From Acidimicrobiaceae bacterium (GTDB lineage Bacteria > Actinomycetota > Acidimicrobiia > Acidimicrobiales > UBA8592): a stretch of 64,000 bases of DNA. Each line of letters starts with the position of its first letter. Position 1 is the first letter of the stretch. The stretch covers positions 1 to 64,000 of the forward strand of contig JAHECR010000010.1 in NCBI GenBank assembly GCA_024641655.1, read 5' to 3'. The translations under genes and the position numbers were made by a program. This document shows, piece after piece, positions 62,290 to 64,000 of this stretch. The notes under the pieces were generated by a model. It made no database searches and was not told the DNA's origin. It saw only the letters and a list, made by a program, of their open reading frames with translations.

Positions 62290-62826
62290 ATGGAGTCCGG
62301 TGTGGCGCAGATGGCCATGAGGGGAAAGTGGGCCGAGGGCATCAAGCCCCGGCACTTCCACTGGATCCTCAAGGACAAGCTCGCCGTCTGCGAGCGGCCC
62401 GGCGGCTATGGCCCTCACCATCGTCGGGTCCGGCGGATGGAAGAGATCATCTGGATCCGGCGGAACAACTTCGACCGTGTCGTGTCGCTGATCGACGCAC
62501 CCCACAACCTGCACAACTACGACGAGTACGAACTGCGCTACGTGCACCGACCGCTGGCCCACGGTGACCATCTCGCCCGGGTGTTGGAGACGACCTACCG
62601 AGACTTCAACAACCTGCTCCAGGCGAAGGAGCGGCTCATCGTGCATCACGAGGAGCTCGGCGACGTCGTGTGCGGCGCGATGGCCGGTTACCTGGTCTGG
62701 AGCGGGTTGATCGACCTCCCCCCAAGGGCCATCACGGTGATCGAACACATCACCGGGCGCGTCCTCGGGCCCGAAGGGCGCGACATCGTGTCGACGGCCG
62801 CGGCACTCCCGTCCGCTGGAGCCTGA
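62290..62826 (+). CDS. Degenerate dual-specificity-phosphatase-like protein
   Basis: The 178-residue protein has the outline of a small tyrosine/dual-specificity phosphatase: FDRVVSLIDAPHNLHNYDEY, then the signature-like region VHHEELGDVVCGAMAGYLVW. In the HCx5R motif the Cys is His120 and the Arg is Val126, so it should not dephosphorylate. It may be a binding or scaffold protein. It lies between folE and folK, on the same strand. The fold call is by eye. Confidence 0.6.
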   Translation: MESGVAQMAMRGKWAEGIKPRHFHWILKDKLAVCERPGGYGPHHRRVRRMEEIIWIRRNNFDRVVSLIDAPHNLHNYDEYELRYVHRPLAHGDHLARVLETTYRDFNNLLQAKERLIVHHEELGDVVCGAMAGYLVWSGLIDLPPRAITVIEHITGRVLGPEGRDIVSTAAALPSAGA

Positions 62827-62836
62827 ACCCGTCGCC

Positions 62837-63283
62837 GTGGCCCGCGCCTTCCTCGGCCTCGGCTCCAACCTGGGCGAACGGGAGACCTACCTCCGACGTG
62901 CCGTCGCCGAGATCCCCGATGTGGTCGCGATATCGGGGCTCTACGAAACCGATCCCGTGGGTGGTCCCGACCAGGACCCGTTTCTCAACGTCGTGGTCGC
63001 GCTCGAGACCGACCGGTCGCCGCGTGAGCTGCTCGAGATCTGTCGACGCCTCGAGCGTGGAGCCGACCGTATCCGCGTCGTGCGATGGGGTCCCCGAACC
63101 CTCGACGTCGACGTGCTCTGGGTCGACGGCGTCAGCGTGGACGAGCCCGACCTGACCGTGCCCCACCCGCGTATGCGTGATCGCGCGTTCGTCATGGTGC
63201 CCTTGGGTGAGCTGGCGCCCGACTTGATCCGTGGCTGGGTCGATCCTGGCTCCGGTGACGTCCGCCGGCTCTCCGACTGGTGA
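62837..63283 (+). CDS. folK: 2-amino-4-hydroxy-6-hydroxymethyldihydropteridine diphosphokinase
   Basis: Transfers pyrophosphate to hydroxymethyl-dihydropterin in folate synthesis. The 148-residue protein has LGLGSNLGER (near residue 6), GPRTLDVDVLWV (near 86) and VPHPRMRDRAFVM (near 108), the HPPK signatures. GTG start 10 bp after the preceding stop; the next gene overlaps by GTGA. No folP or folB is in the window. Confidence 0.95.
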   Translation: MARAFLGLGSNLGERETYLRRAVAEIPDVVAISGLYETDPVGGPDQDPFLNVVVALETDRSPRELLEICRRLERGADRIRVVRWGPRTLDVDVLWVDGVSVDEPDLTVPHPRMRDRAFVMVPLGELAPDLIRGWVDPGSGDVRRLSDW

Positions 63284-64000
63284 GGTCGTCGGTGCCGCGG
63301 GTGCGCATCGTCGGTGCAGGCCGGGCGGGTTCGAGCTTCGCCGCGGCCCTTGACGCGGTTGGCTGGGACGTCGCCGACGTGTTGGGCCGGGGAGATGACG
63401 TGACCCACGCCGGGGTCGGCGTCGACCTCGTCCTCATCGCCACACCGGACGCCGCGATCGAGTCCGTGGCAGCCGCGATCGAGCCGACCGACGCCGTCGT
63501 CGCCCATGTCGCCGGTTCCCTGGGTCTCGGGGTGCTCGCCCCGCATGGTCGCCGCGCTGCGCTGCACCCGCTGCTATCGCTGCCCAACACCGATCTGGGC
63601 GCGCAACGACTGCTCGCGGGGGGTTGGTTCGCGGTCGCCGGCGACGCACTCGTGGCGCGAGCGGTCGCGGACCTCGGTGGGCGCAGTTTCGTCGTCGCCG
63701 ATGCCGATCGCGTCATTTACCATGCCGCCGCCTGCATCGCCTCGAACCACGTGGTGGCCTTGCTCGGGCAGGTCGAGCGTCTCGCCGCCGGCGTCGGCGT
63801 TCCGCTCGAGGCGTTCCTCGACCTCACGCGTGGCAGCATCGACGCGGTAGCAGAACTGGGCGCCGAGGCCGCCCTGACCGGGCCCGCAGCGCGCGGCGAC
63901 GACGCGACGATCGCCCGCCACCTGATCGCGTTGCCACCCGGGGAGCGGGCGGTCTACGAGGCGTTGGTGGCCGAGGCCCGCCGCCTGGCTGCCGGGCGAG
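63280..64000 (+). CDS. Rossmann-fold DUF2520 protein (3' partial)
   Basis: The frame starts with GTG at 63280 overlapping the folK stop and runs off the window after 240 codons. An N-terminal NAD(P)-binding motif VRIVGAGRAGSSFAAAL is followed by a DUF2520 domain (LHPLLSLPN near residue 99). Such proteins lie beside folK and panC in actinobacteria; panC may follow outside the window. A role in pantothenate or redox metabolism is inferred only. Confidence 0.82.
   Translation, partial: MRSSVPRVRIVGAGRAGSSFAAALDAVGWDVADVLGRGDDVTHAGVGVDLVLIATPDAAIESVAAAIEPTDAVVAHVAGSLGLGVLAPHGRRAALHPLLSLPNTDLGAQRLLAGGWFAVAGDALVARAVADLGGRSFVVADADRVIYHAAACIASNHVVALLGQVERLAAGVGVPLEAFLDLTRGSIDAVAELGAEAALTGPAARGDDATIARHLIALPPGERAVYEALVAEARRLAAGR

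Overview
The window is chromosomal DNA from a high-GC actinobacterium. The lysine-rich tail of what is probably topoisomerase I, followed by an MFS-tmk-holB block, the F420/deazaflavin-type enzymes, the GTG starts and the many 4-bp ATGA/GTGA gene overlaps fit Actinomycetota. An Acidimicrobiia-like (Ilumatobacter-type) host is my best guess, but it rests on gene content only. I count 67 protein-coding genes (two cut by the window edges), one tRNA gene and one degenerate tRNA copy.

Layout. 1-3354: a housekeeping replication block (topA tail, MFS, tmk, holB). 3408-9204: an interval bracketed by an intact tRNA-Thr(CGT) gene and a decayed copy of its 3' two thirds. It holds an alpha/beta hydrolase, two ECF sigma/anti-sigma pairs facing each other, a secreted-repeat lipoprotein and a PilZ protein. 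It looks like an accessory island without an integrase. 9285-12249: an arsenic operon (ArsR-ArsC fusion, GAPDH, ArsJ) with a readable promoter/operator. 12451-16419: a third ECF pair, a strong hairpin, polyphosphate kinase 2 and a small helical protein. 16832-20059: a five-gene catabolic operon (Ltp2-like thiolase, DUF35, two split-barrel flavoproteins, SDR). 20109-25750: an antiporter, a TetR divergent pair, and a probable extracytoplasmic flavin electron-transfer set (FMN-binding protein, ApbE, b-type membrane protein).

25935-35291 is the most interesting region: a double set of circularly permuted ATP-grasp, alpha-E and transglutaminase-like genes. One ATP-grasp/alpha-E pair runs left as separate genes. 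A DUF2126-transglutaminase, a fused ATP-grasp/alpha-E protein and a second transglutaminase run right with 4-bp overlaps. This is a widely conserved but functionally unproven peptide-ligation/processing system. Downstream are a sulfotransferase, an Lrp/AsnC regulator with an overlapping exported-protein gene, a 30-bp tandem repeat, and a polyamine ABC transporter (potCBDA order on the minus strand) divergent from an amine oxidase-like gene and an atypical SDR.

44547-49343: surface and small proteins (secreted two-domain protein, lipoprotein, LAXTG-type wall protein), an acyl-CoA dehydrogenase, a HAD protein and a Bfd-like ferredoxin. 49597-55013: a GltB-like FMN protein, a GNAT enzyme, a deazaflavin-dependent reductase divergent from its probable TetR regulator with two matching palindromes, a Tat-exported protein, and a SigR-like sigma factor with its anti-sigma. 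55070-64000: a conserved-looking housekeeping run (small membrane peptide, zinc metalloprotease, tilS, SRPBCC, SDR, hpt, ftsH, folE, a degenerate phosphatase-like protein, folK, DUF2520 Rossmann protein), tightly packed and all on the plus strand.
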